NCBI GenBank assembly: GCA_028455995.1 | Contig: JABELC010000008.1 | Span: 310,001 to 374,000 of the forward strand | Direction of reading: 5' to 3' | DNA from: Scleromitrula shiraiana | Taxonomy: Eukaryota; Ascomycota; Leotiomycetes; Helotiales; Sclerotiniaceae | DNA: 64,000 nt | Shown here: positions 24,141-36,300 of the stretch, in pieces | Layout of the letters: every line of letters starts with the position of its first letter | How positions within the stretch are numbered: the stretch's first letter is position 1 | The notes under the pieces: model-generated | Told to the model about the DNA's origin: nothing | The model's database searches: none | The model's input: only the letters and a program-made list of their open reading frames with translations | Position numbers and translations under genes: made by a program

Positions 24141-25456
24141 TACTCGGTTAAATTAAAATTGAAGCACGCGCAAATTACCGAAAACCCTCAAAATTATGCT
24201 TCAACCCCATTTTACCACTTTTTTAAAAATTAATAATTCAATTAATAATGTTTTAAATATTTAAATTTTGGTATTAATAAAATCGTATAATTATATATTA
24301 TAATATTAATATTTAATAGATTTTTTTAATAACTTTATAAATACTTTTATATTTTTTAAAATAAATAATATTATTAAATTCTAATATTAAATCTTTAATA
24401 TTATATAATAAATTAGAATCATAATAATTTTGAATAAAAATTTCTTAAATTAGATTAAAAAGAATAATTATATTATAATATCTATTTTATTAATAAATAA
24501 TTTTAATATTAAAAATATAATTATATTAAGAATATATAAAAAATAACTAATAAAAAAAAGAATTAATTATATTAAAGAAATTGAGGTTTAAAATTATATA
24601 TACTTTATTTATTAAAATAGTTATCTTTATTATATTCTATTACTTTTTTAAACTGATTTTCTATATTTTTCATTTACTTATTAATTTATTAAATTAGTAT
24701 TTTGATTTTTTTTTTTTTTTCAAACTTGAATCATTTTTTTATTTATAATTAAAAACATTTTTCTTTTTTTAATTTAAACTTTAATATAATTCTATATATG
24801 CTTTATTATATTTAAATTAAAAAATTAAAGCGATTAAATTATTTAAATAATATTAAATAGATTTATATATTTTCTAATAAATTTATTTATATATATAAAT
24901 ATATTATCTATTATAATTTCAATTTTATTATTATAATATTATATTTAAATTTAATAGTCTTTTTTTTATTATAGTTTTTAAATCTAAAAAACAAAAAAAA
25001 TACAATAAAAAGTTTTGATATATAAAATTAATTAATATCTTTTTAAATTGATTATTTTTATATATTATATAATTATATTTGAATATTTCAAATAATACAT
25101 TTTTATTCTTTTTTTTATTATCTTTATAAATTATTTAATAAAAAATCAGATCTAATTAATAAATAGAGATTTTAAAAAGTTTTAAAGATTAAATCTTATT
25201 TTTTTTTCTGTTTTTTTAGTTTTAAATTCTTTTTTTAAATTTAGTTTAAATAAATAATTATATTTCTACATTATATTTTTCGCTTTTTTTCTTTTTTTTT
25301 TTTGTTTTTTTTTAAAGATTTTATACGATTTAAAAAGTTTTTTCTATTTAAATACATTTATAAACTCTATTTTTTAATATATTTATTTTAAAATAAATTG
25401 AATAATATTAAAATAGAAATATTTAGTTAAATCATATTAATAATACTTTTTATTAT

Positions 25457-25464
25457 ATTTAAAG

Positions 25465-25469
<5 letters not shown>
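25457..25469. repeat. Left 13-bp target-site duplication of the LINE
   Basis: ATTTAAAGCATTT, repeated at 31150-31162. The unoccupied site in the other long TIR copy reads ATTTAAAATATTT, the same sequence after one G-to-A and one C-to-T change. Confidence 0.85.
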
Positions 25470-25498
<29 letters not shown>

Positions 25499-28400
25499 GT
25501 TTAAAGTCCTGTTTCAGTCATTGACTATATAAGACTATCAAGGTTTAATACTTTGATAATTGAAGATTTGTATTTTTACAGCCAATATATTTTAGGGGGG
25601 ATTGAGGGTCTAGTTTTAAAATGAAGAAAAAAAGAAAAACAATTTTTTCAATTTTATTTTTTTATTTTAATTTTTTATAGTTTTCTTTTTAAAATAATCT
25701 TTTTTTTTTTTATTAATAATATCTATTTCTTTTTTTTTTTTTTCTAATTTATTTTTTATATTAATTTCTTTTTTTCTTTTTTTTAAATGTTATAATCTAA
25801 TAGTTATTTTTGTTTTTTAAATATATTTTATAATATATTCTATTTTAATTTTTATATTTAAAAAGAGTTTTATATTTGTTTTTTTAGTTTAATCTTTGTA
25901 TTTTTTAAGATTATTTAATTCTTTTTGAACTTTTAAATATTTTCAGTATTCTAGAAATAAGTGTTTTAAAGTTTTTTTTTTTTTATATATATAATGATTG
26001 TTTAAGATATATCTTAATTTAAATAGATATGATTTGATATATCTATATTATAGTTTTAATTGGAATAATATATTATTAATTTTTTGTTTTGTATTTTTAA
26101 ATAATAGAATTTTATTTTTAATTTTTTAATTAAATATTTTATTATAGATTATTTTTTTTGTTTTTAATATTTATTTTTATTTATATTAATTAAATTAATT
26201 AGTTTTTATATTAATTATAGTAAAGTTGATTATATTTAAATTTAGATATTATTTTATAACAAGTTTAACAAATTTGTTAGCTTTTTTATTATTTATAATA
26301 TTAATATAGTTTGGAATTTAATAAAGCAAGATTTTAGCTTTGTATATTTTAATTTGTTTTATTGTTTTTATAGTTTTGATTTGTTGATTTTGTTTAAAAT
26401 TGTCTAATAGAGTTTTTAATCTAAATAATCTAATTTGATTGTTTAAATATATTTAGAAATGGATTTTTGATTTAGCAATTTAACTTATTATTTTGATTAT
26501 ATAAATGATTTTTTTTAATTTATTATTATATATAATCTTTAAGGAGCTTAGATTGTATTGTTTAATATTTTTTAATTTTAAGTTATGATTATATAAAGCG
26601 ATATTGATATTAATTAAGTTTTTTTTAGTTTTATTTATAAATATAAATATATTTGAATAAAAAAATTTTATAGAAAAGTTAATAATTAATAATTTATTTA
26701 AATAGTTTTTTGTTTTTTTTTTTTTTAATACTTTATTAATTAAAATAAAATATAATATATTTTTATTCTAAAAAATAAAATAGAATTAATAAATCGATTT
26801 AAAAAAGTATTGATAAAAATAAAGTTTATTAAAAGTTATTATAATATATTGTAATTAAAATAGATTTTTTGATAATTTTATTTTATTAAATAGAATTTTT
26901 TTATTATTCATTATAATTTGGTTAATAAAGTATTTATAGAAAAATTTTAATGTTTAAATACTATATTTTTTGATATTGAAATTTAGTTTGATTTTAAGGG
27001 GAAATAAATTTATTTCAATTTTTATAATTAATATAGAGATTATTTAAAAGATTTTAAGGATTTTTTATAATTTTAGGTTTTAAAATTATTATAAAGATTT
27101 GATTAGTTTTAATTAGTTTTTTTATTAAATTATTAAATTATAATTTATTATATTAATAATATAAATTATATAAATTTAATAAATAATTACTATATTTAGT
27201 TTTTTTTTAATATTTATAAGTTTGATTATATAATAAAAGGTCGATTTCGTTTATTTAATATATATATTTATATGTTTTTTAAAAATTAAATTAATATTAA
27301 ATTATATATTTAATTAATAGATTAAGTTTTTTAATTATAATATTTCTTGATTAAAGAATATAATAATTAATTTAGTTTTTTTATTTTTAATAAAATAAAT
27401 TAATTCGATTTTGGCAATATTAAACTATATTATATTAATAATCTTTTTTTAATATAATATAACGATTTCCTTTTTTAAAATGGCTTTATTTTTTTTAAAA
27501 AATGAGGAAAAAGCTATAAAAGTTATATTATCAATATATAATAAAATTTTTATATTGAAATATTAATAAAGGTTTTTTATATAAATTAAAAATAAAATGA
27601 AAAAGATTAAATTACTTTATAGTATTTTAATATTGATTTAACTAAATTTTTTCAATTATTTATTAAATATAAATCTTAATTTTTGATCTTTTAAAAATGA
27701 TTTTATTTATATTATTAAATTTATTAAAAGATTTAATCTTTTTAAAATGTTTAATAATTAGTTTTTGATTATATAATTAAATATTTTTTTTATATTGAAA
27801 AAGATTATAAATGTTTTTAATCTAAATTTTTTATTTAATTAAATTTCATTTATAAAAAATATTATTATATTAATAATTAATTTTTTGAATTAACCACTAA
27901 TTTATAAAAAATAAAATAAATTAATAATTTTTATAAGATAATTTAGTTTTTTAGCTAATATTTGTTTATTGATTTTTTTTAGATAATTTAATAAAGAAAT
28001 TATCTAATAAATTTTAAAAATAAAATAATTTGGTTTTTTAGATTTTTTTAAAATTATCTTTATAGTTTATTTTTAATATTTTAAATAATATTTCAATTTA
28101 AACAAAATTAAATAAATTTTGAAAAATTATTTAAAAATATATTTATATATTTTTTAAATAATAATATAAATAATTAGATTAAAATCTAAAGATTTACCCT
28201 TAATTTTGACTAAATAAATATTTTAAAATTTTAATAGTATTAAATTTAGCTAATCCTATTAACTTAATCTATAATCTATCCATTTAAAAATAAAAATTTC
28301 AGAAAAAAAAAAAAATAAAATATTATAAAAGAATTTGTATTTTTCTCTAAAATCAATAATAAAAATTTTTATATCTAATTAACAAATAATAAATATCTTC

Positions 28401-31149
28401 TTTATTTTTTATCTATTAATATATATTATTATTTTAAAAATAGATTTAGAATTTTCATTTTTTAGAAAAAAGTTTTAATAATTATATTTAGTTTTTTTAA
28501 TTAAAAAAAAGTATTTAACTTTAAATCGAAAAAATTCATTTTATTCAATAATGTTTTTATAACTCTTTTTTTATTTTTAAAATATTTTTTTTTTCAAATT
28601 TTTTAATTTATTATTTTATTAAAATTTAAATAAACATATTAATTTATTAATAAAAATATTAACTTTAACTACAATTATAATAAAATTAATAAATTTTATT
28701 ATTACTTAATCAAAAAAATTAATAATTTACTTTAAATACTCGATATTAACAAAAAAAACTAAAAATTTTACAAATTTTTTTGAATAAATAATAAAAATTT
28801 AACTAAATTTGATGATTTCAAATTAAAAGATTTGCTAATTCATTTTTTTAATATTAAATTGTTTTAATATAAAAAAAATATCAATAAAAATCAGATTTTA
28901 AATAAAAAATAAAATATTATAATAATCTAAATCTATTTCTAAAAAGATTTATTAATTTTTAATATTAACTTTTTTAATAAAAATAAGATTAAAAATTGTT
29001 TCCCTCTTTATTTAAAGTTTAAAAAAAGTTTTTTTCCCTAAATTATTATATAATTCCAAATTATTAAATTCAATTTATTTAATAAATTGATTTATATTAT
29101 TAAATTTAAAAAATAAAAAGTTTTATTAAAAATAGTAAATATTGAAATTTTCTAAAACAATTACTTTAAAATTAATTAATAAATAATAAAAAGTTTGATT
29201 AAATATAAATTAATTTTATCTCTCTCAATCTTTCTTATTATATACATTATAAATCGATATTTTATTATTTTGATTTAAAATAATATTTAATATTATTAAA
29301 TTAAAATTATAAAAGGAGTTTAAAGAAATTTTTATTAAAACTTAAATATTTTTAATAATATAGACTATAATATATAATAAATCTAATAATAATAAAAAAA
29401 TTTAAATAAAATTAATATATATTATAAAATAAAAACCTAAATTCTAAATGATTTTAAATTTTTATATAAATATTAAATCTATATTTAATTCAATAATTAT
29501 TTAGAATATATTTTTTATATTTATTCTTTCTTTATAAAAGTTTATTTAAATAATTTTTAAATAAGTTTTATTATATATTAAAATATAGTTTTGCAAATTT
29601 TAATTATATTTCGGATTTTATAATTATTATTATTTATTATATAAATTCTTTTATAGTTTGTATATTTTAGAGTAAAATAGATATATTTTTTGTTTTTGAT
29701 TTTATAAATATTATAATGATATATTTTAATTAAATATTTTTTATTATAAAATCAATATTTTTGATTATTTTTATAATATTGATTTAGATAATTAAAACTT
29801 TAATATTTAAAATATTAGATTATTAATATATAAAAATATAGTTTTTTAATTTTAACTAAAATTTCGATAATATAGAGTTAATAGTATATTATATAATTAG
29901 TTTTTTGTTTTATGGCGAAAATTATAATAATTGATTTTGTTTTTTGATTTTCTTTTTTTTTAAAGAATATTAATTAATAAAGTTTTTTAATTATAATAAG
30001 ATTTTTGTTAAAAGTCTAAATTTTTTTTTTAATTAACTTTATATTTTTTGGATTATTGAAATTGATAATTAATATTTTATAAAAAACTATTTTGAATTAT
30101 AATTCATTTTTTTAAATAAATTGAAATATAATAATTTTTTTCTAAATTGATTGTTTTTTTATTAAAAATTTCGATATATAATTTTTTATAATAATAATAA
30201 TAAAGTTTTTATTAAATAATTTTATTATTAAAATAATAATTAGATCTTTAATATCTTTGTTTATAAAAACAATATTAAATGTATTTTAGAATTTTAAAGA
30301 AAAGATAATAAATAAAAAATTTATATTAAAATAAATCAAGATTAATCGATTAAAGTTTTTTTTTTTTATTTTTAAAAAAGATTTTTTATTTTTAGTTATT
30401 ATATTTATTTATTTAATATTATTATTATTTTTGATAATATTTACCTAAAATAAAATAATTAAAGTAAAGACTAAAAAAAGAATTATAGTAAAAGATTTTG
30501 TAAATTTTATATTAATTTTTATTGATTTGTTTATATTTTTATTTTTATTCAAATTTCGAATCTTTATTTCGATGTTTTTTGTAATGTTTTATAAATTAAC
30601 GATTTGAGATTTTGTGATAGATTTTTAATTTGTTATTTAAAATATAATAATTTTTAAAGATGTTATTATTTTTTTTTTTTTTATATATTTTTTAAAGATT
30701 TCAATAAAATTTAATAATCTTGTTTATTCTTTATAATTTTTTATTATACTTATAATTTTTATAATAAAATTATATATTTCGAGAATAAAAACAACGATTA
30801 TTGAATTTTTGATTAAATATATATATTTAATTAATAATTCTATTTAATTAGAAAATTGTTTTTTTCTAATATTATTTTGATTAACCTTAAATTAATTAAT
30901 AATTAATTATTATAAAAAATCATTAAAATTATTAAAGTTAAATTTTATCAAAATTCTAATTATTATAAAAGATTTGTATTAGAAATAAAATAGTTTTAGT
31001 TAATTTAGCAAATCGATATTTAATAATACTTTTTCATAATTAATTTGCTTTAATAAACTCGAAAAAAATGAGTCTAATTCTGACCTAAACATATTCGTAG
31101 ATTAGTGGCAGGATCTGTTCTGCGTGTAGTGGTGGTGAATGTGGTGTGA
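25470..31149 (-). mobile_element. Non-LTR retrotransposon (LINE), about 5.7 kb, RIP-degraded
   Basis: Read on the minus strand it has a 5' end at 31149 (a preserved higher-GC leader, ATTCACACCACATTCACCAC), a long decayed body, a recognisable 3' end (25500-25620) shared with the element at 63637, and a poly(A) tail seen as a run of about 31 T at 25467-25497. It is flanked by 13-bp target duplications. Poly(A) tail, long target duplication and absence of LTRs define a LINE (Tad1/I/L1-like clade cannot be decided). No endonuclease or reverse transcriptase motif is readable. Plus-strand T richness agrees with minus-strand coding, since such elements are A-rich on the sense strand. Confidence 0.85.
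31078..31149 (-). other. Preserved LINE 5' leader (GC island in the desert)
   Basis: About 70 bases of nearly normal composition at the LINE 5' end, with CACCACATTCACCACCACTA on the minus strand. Few TpA-type RIP products are visible here. A 5' region present in only one full-length copy would escape RIP because most LINE copies are 5' truncated; that explanation is inference. Confidence 0.6.
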
Positions 31150-31162
31150 ATTTAAAGCATTT
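31150..31162. repeat. Right 13-bp target-site duplication of the LINE
   Basis: ATTTAAAGCATTT, identical to 25457-25469, followed by the rest of the interrupted TIR element. Confidence 0.85.
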
Positions 31163-31832
31163 ATTAGCTTGATTTATAAATATGCAAAATTTTATATTGA
31201 TATTTAAAAAATAATATACAAATTATACATGTTTTTGATATATAAATAAATTTAATTTAAGTTTTTAATATTAAAAATAAAAACTTTCTCATAATTATAT
31301 ATAATTTGAAAAAATTTATTATAAAATATAAACAATTTAAATTTAAAAATTTATTAATCAATTTTTTTAAAATAAAATTCACAATTATAAATATATGTTT
31401 TGATAATTTCTTACTTTTAATTTTTATCAAATATAACTTTTCAATCTCTCTTTTTAAAAGTTTTTTAAACATTTTTAATATTAAATAAAAATCTATAATA
31501 TCTTTTTATTTAATCATTTATTTTTTATAAATATTTAATGATCATATTTCTTTCTAAATTTAATATATAAACGATTTCTCTATAGATTGTTCTAAAATGT
31601 TGAATAATTAAAAACTTGTAGATTTTTTTTAATAAAGTCTTTATTTGTATAGGCTTAAGTTTTTATAGTTTATAGATTTTATTTTTGCAGTTTTTATAAA
31701 CCATTTTTTATTAAATATAATTTAGAATTAATGGAATTATTAAAGTCAGCGCAAAGGTAAAAAGACGTGTTTGAGGAGTTTTGAGGCGATTCGCTTATTT
31801 TGCGCGTGCTTCAATTTTAATTTAATCGAGTA

Positions 31833-33204
31833 TTACAAGATTTATGATTTTAAATTCATAAATAAAAGTTATAATAAAATAAAATATTATTAAAAAGTTT
31901 GATACTTATATTTACATAAAATATTTGATTATTATGAAAAACATATTATTGATTAGATTTATGTTAATATTTATTTTTAATTATATTATAAATATATTAA
32001 TTATAATATTTAGATTTATCAAATATCAAAAATTAATAAAAACAAAATTAAAAATAATAATTATATAAGTAATATAACAAGCTTTATAAAAATCAAAATT
32101 ATATAATTTAAAAAAAATTATTTTCAATGTTTTTATTTGTTTTATTATTAATAAATATATGAATATTAATATAAAGAGATCAGATTTTGAATAATTATCT
32201 TTTTAAAATTTGATAAAAAAAAGTAAATACATTAATTTATAAAATATATAACCTTTTTAATTATAATTATTGTAAAACATCTCAATAAATAATTATTATT
32301 TCACAATACTTTCAATTGAATATTAAATTAATTTAATAAAAATATGTAAAAACAATATAAAATATAATGATAAAAACAATAATTTAAATTATAAATATAA
32401 AATTTATAAATTTATATTAAATTATATAAAAGTTTTAAAGAATTTTATTATAATTATATTTTTTATTATATTAAAAAACAATATTTTTGAATGTTATTAT
32501 ATTAATATCATTATTTTATTAATAATTATAAAGAAATTCATTAACAAATTTAAATCAAAATATAAAAATAAATAATATTTATAAAATATTATAAATTAAT
32601 GGAATGAAATTAAATTTTAAATATATTATTGTAAGTAATCAAAAAAAGAATATTATTTAATATTTAAATTTATTTATCATTAAAATTTATAGATTATATT
32701 AAATATTATTGAATCATTTATTAAAAATATATTATTTCTAAAAAAAGATTATTATATTATATTAATAAATTATATAATATATTTAAATATATTATAGATT
32801 TAATAAAAACATTATTAATTTTATTTAAAAATTTAAATTTATTATATAAATCTATATTAAATAAAAAAGAAATAATATAAATTAATATTATTATAATAGA
32901 ATATACAAAAATATTGATTATGATAAACATAAATTATATGATTATAAATAATATTCTCATAAATAAGATAATTATAATCATAATAATAATAGATAATTTA
33001 AATATTTACTCTAAAATAATAAGAAAAAATTATATATAAAAAGATATTAAATATATATAAAAAAAAGTTTTTCATAAAGTATTTATAAATAAATCAAAAT
33101 AGAATTTGATATAAATAGAAAAAACGAAATAATGAAAGTAAATTACATTTGTATAAATAATTTTTTATTTATTATTCAAGAAAAGAAAATAAGAAAGATA
33201 ATAC
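31833..33204. other. AT-rich spacer between elements
   Basis: No gene and no recognised element. I looked here for the missing left part of the TIR element truncated at 40836 and did not find a convincing match. Confidence 0.5.
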
Positions 33205-33364
33205 TGTCTGTATAGTCAAACACGTGACCTTACATCACGTGTCCGTTGAGGAGATATATATCCTCAACAGCGTATAACACCCTTTTTAAACTTTTTGAAC
33301 AAATACTATAATATAAATTGATATTATAATTGTATAGTTCTATATTTTTAGAGTTATATAAATA
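33205..33364 (+). repeat. 5' LTR of copy A
   Basis: About 160 bp, starting TGTCTGTATAGTCAAACACG. The first about 80 bases keep near-normal GC, while the matching part of the 3' LTR is fully converted to AT. The rest (TATAGTTCTATATTTTTAGA region) is conserved in all four LTRs. Confidence 0.85.
33220..33268. promoter_or_regulatory. Two nested palindromes in the LTR promoter region
   Basis: Inverted pair ACACGTGA (33220-33227) and TCACGTGT (33235-33242) gives two CACGTG E-boxes 15 bases apart. It is followed by GTTGAGGA (33245-33252) and TCCTCAAC (33261-33268), perfect 8-base arms around GATATATA. In copy B both CACGTG cores survive (54624-54629, 54639-54644). The first third of an LTR is normally U3, so these are plausible binding sites for the element's promoter. 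Confidence 0.6.
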
Positions 33365-36300
33365 TTAATTAATATATATATTATAAATTAAGACTTTTAT
33401 TTTATATATAATATTAATTTTAATAAATTTTAAATATTTTTATTTATTATTAATAAAAAATCTTTTATAATTTTTGATAATCAAAGATTTTATAGATTAT
33501 TTAGTTTTTTAATAAAAAAGAAAATTAAATTTTATAATATTTAAATATTTATTATAAAAAAAATAATTTTCAATTTTAATTTGAAAATTGTAATATCTAA
33601 ATATTTATTATAAATTAAATAATTTTTAAATCGATTTTAAAATTATAAAATCTAAATGTTTATTATAAATAAAATAATAATAAAAATATAAATTATATTA
33701 TATTATTTAAATATATATTATATTATTTAAAAAAACATTTTAATAAATAAAAATATTAATAATAATAATTATTTTATTATAATTATAAAGGTAATAATAA
33801 AATTATTTATATAAAAATCTTTATTCAAAAATTTTTATAAAATCTTTAATAAACCTTTTTTTATATCTTTATATTTTTTTATAATTATTTTTTTTTTTTT
33901 TTATTTTATAATAAATTTATTTATTATATATTTATTTTATAAATTAAAATGATTATATTTAATTTAAAAACTTTATTAAAATAAATTTTAATTTAATATC
34001 AAATTTATTTTATAAATTAAATAATTATATTTGATTTAAAATTTTATTAAATTAAATCTTTAATTTGATATTAAATATTTATTTAATAATAATAAAAAAA
34101 TTAGATAAAAACAAATTTAATAATAATTATTATATTATTTAATAAATAAATATATAGCATTATTATAAGCATTTTTTTATTTTGTATTATAATACTATAA
34201 ATAATATAATAAATAAAAATAATATAAAAAAAAAAAAAGGAAATCAAAAAATATAAGTATAAATATAAATTTTAAATAACTATAAAAAAAAATAATTTAA
34301 TAAATATAAATATTTAAAATTTAGAATTATTATTAATAATTTAATAATTAAAATAAATATTTAATTAAACTAAAAAATCTTAATTAATATTAAAAATATT
34401 ATCAAAAAATCTTAACAAAAATTCAATATATATAAATTTATTATAAAAACAATATTAATAAAAAATATTTAAATAAATATAAATTTTGATATTTTAAATA
34501 TAAATAAAAGTCTTTTTATTCAAAAATATAATAAATAATATTTTTAAAAAGTTTATACTTAATTTTAAAAAGAAATAATAACTAAAAAATAATAATATAC
34601 ATAATTTTAAATATAATCAAAACTTTAAACTTAAATAAAATAAAAAACATTATAAAGATTTATTTAACAAATTATTTTTAAATAATTTGAATTTTATTAA
34701 TAAATATAAAAAATACAATATAAAAAATTTGTATATAATAAATTATTATTTAAAATATAAACTTAATAAATATATAATTAATAATTTAAAAATTTTTATT
34801 AATACAAATTTATAAATAGATTTTAAAAAAATATTTAAAAATATAAATATAAAAATATTTTAAATATTAAATAAAAAATATTTAATAATAATAAAAAAAA
34901 TATTATAAAAAAATAATATTTATATTAATATATTAATATTAATAATCTATATAATATAAAATATAATATATATAAAATCATACTCTAAATAAATTAAAAT
35001 TTATTTAAAAAAAATTTATAAAAACCAATCTATAAAATTTAAATTTAGCAATATAAAAACAATAATAAAAAATCTAAAATAAAAATAAAATTAAAAAGAA
35101 AATACAAAAAAACGAATTAAAAAAAAAAACAAATTAAACAAAACACTCTAATTATATAAATAATAATTAATTTATTAAAACATTTCAATAAATCATTAAA
35201 AAATATCTAATTTATAATAAAAACCGATTTTAAATATTTATTTAAAACTATTTTAATAATAATAATATATAATTTTATATATTATATTATTTAATATATA
35301 ATTTTATTTAATAATTATATATTATATAATAATTAAAATCATTAAAATAAAAACAATTATAATAAAAATTATTATAATCAAAATGATTATATACTTTAAT
35401 TTAATCAAAATTATTTTAATTAAAATCAATTTAATTAAAATCACTATAATATAAATAATTATAATAAAAATTATTATAATCAAAATAATTATATACTTCA
35501 ACTTAATCAAATTCAACCTAATTAAATTCAATTTAATTAAAATTAATATAATCAAAATCAATCTAATCAAAATCAATTTAATCAAAATCAACTTAATCAA
35601 AATCAATTTAATCAAGATTATTATATATTTTAAAATAATTAAAATAATTATAATCAAAATAATTATAATTATAATCAAAATAATTATAATTTTTAATATA
35701 AATAAAACTAAAAAAAAAAGCAAAAAGATAAAAAAGCATATATATATAAAAATAAATATAAAAATTAAAGATATTATCAAAAAAAAAATTATTAATAGTA
35801 TATATTAAAAATTTAATATTAAATCAATTTAAATAAAATATATAATAATATAATAAAATTTAATTATAAAATAAAAATTTTAATTATAAATTAATTATAT
35901 ATAAATTAATTTTATAATATATAAATATTTTAAACAAATTTATAATAATAATATTTTTAACCATATTTAAAAAAAAAATATTTAAATATTATATATCGAA
36001 TTTTATTATATTTTTATAAAAAATAAAAAGTTTAATTATAGAATTTAAAATATAATATTAAAAAGAATTATATTATTATAATATAATAAATAAATAAATA
36101 AAACTAATAATAAAAAATATTATAAATAAAAATTAGAAAAAAAAACTTGAATAATATTTAAAATTGTTTTTTATAAAAATAAGATGATTATATAAAACTT
36201 TATTAAATAATATAAAAAATCAATTATATTTTTATAAAAAAATAATTTTATCATATTAATAAATTAAATAATATATTTAAATATATTATTAATTAATTAT

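Larger units (their letters stand above)
24143..31830 (+). mobile_element. TIR transposon, long form, copy 2, split by a LINE
   Basis: Left end CTCGGTTAAATTAAAATTGA follows TA (24141-24142); right end ...TTTAATCGAG precedes TA (31831-31832). The flanks of the inner LINE align in order with the reverse complement of the copy at 11437-13622: 25430-25469 matches up to ATTTAAA, and 31150-31230 continues with ATTTATTA...TTGATATTTAA. Removing the LINE and one target duplication leaves about 2.0 kb. This is the better preserved pair of ends (GAAGCACGCGCAAATTACCG and GCGATTCGCTTATTTTGCGC). No transposase frame survives. Confidence 0.82.

Noticed and set aside
35322..35780. Ile/Leu-rich putative membrane protein on the minus strand of LTR copy A, and its counterpart at 56723-57070
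   Set aside because: The plus strand of the same DNA reads as a Gln/Asn-rich low-complexity segment in a mutated retrotransposon; the hydrophobic reading is an antisense artefact shared by both copies because they are homologous.
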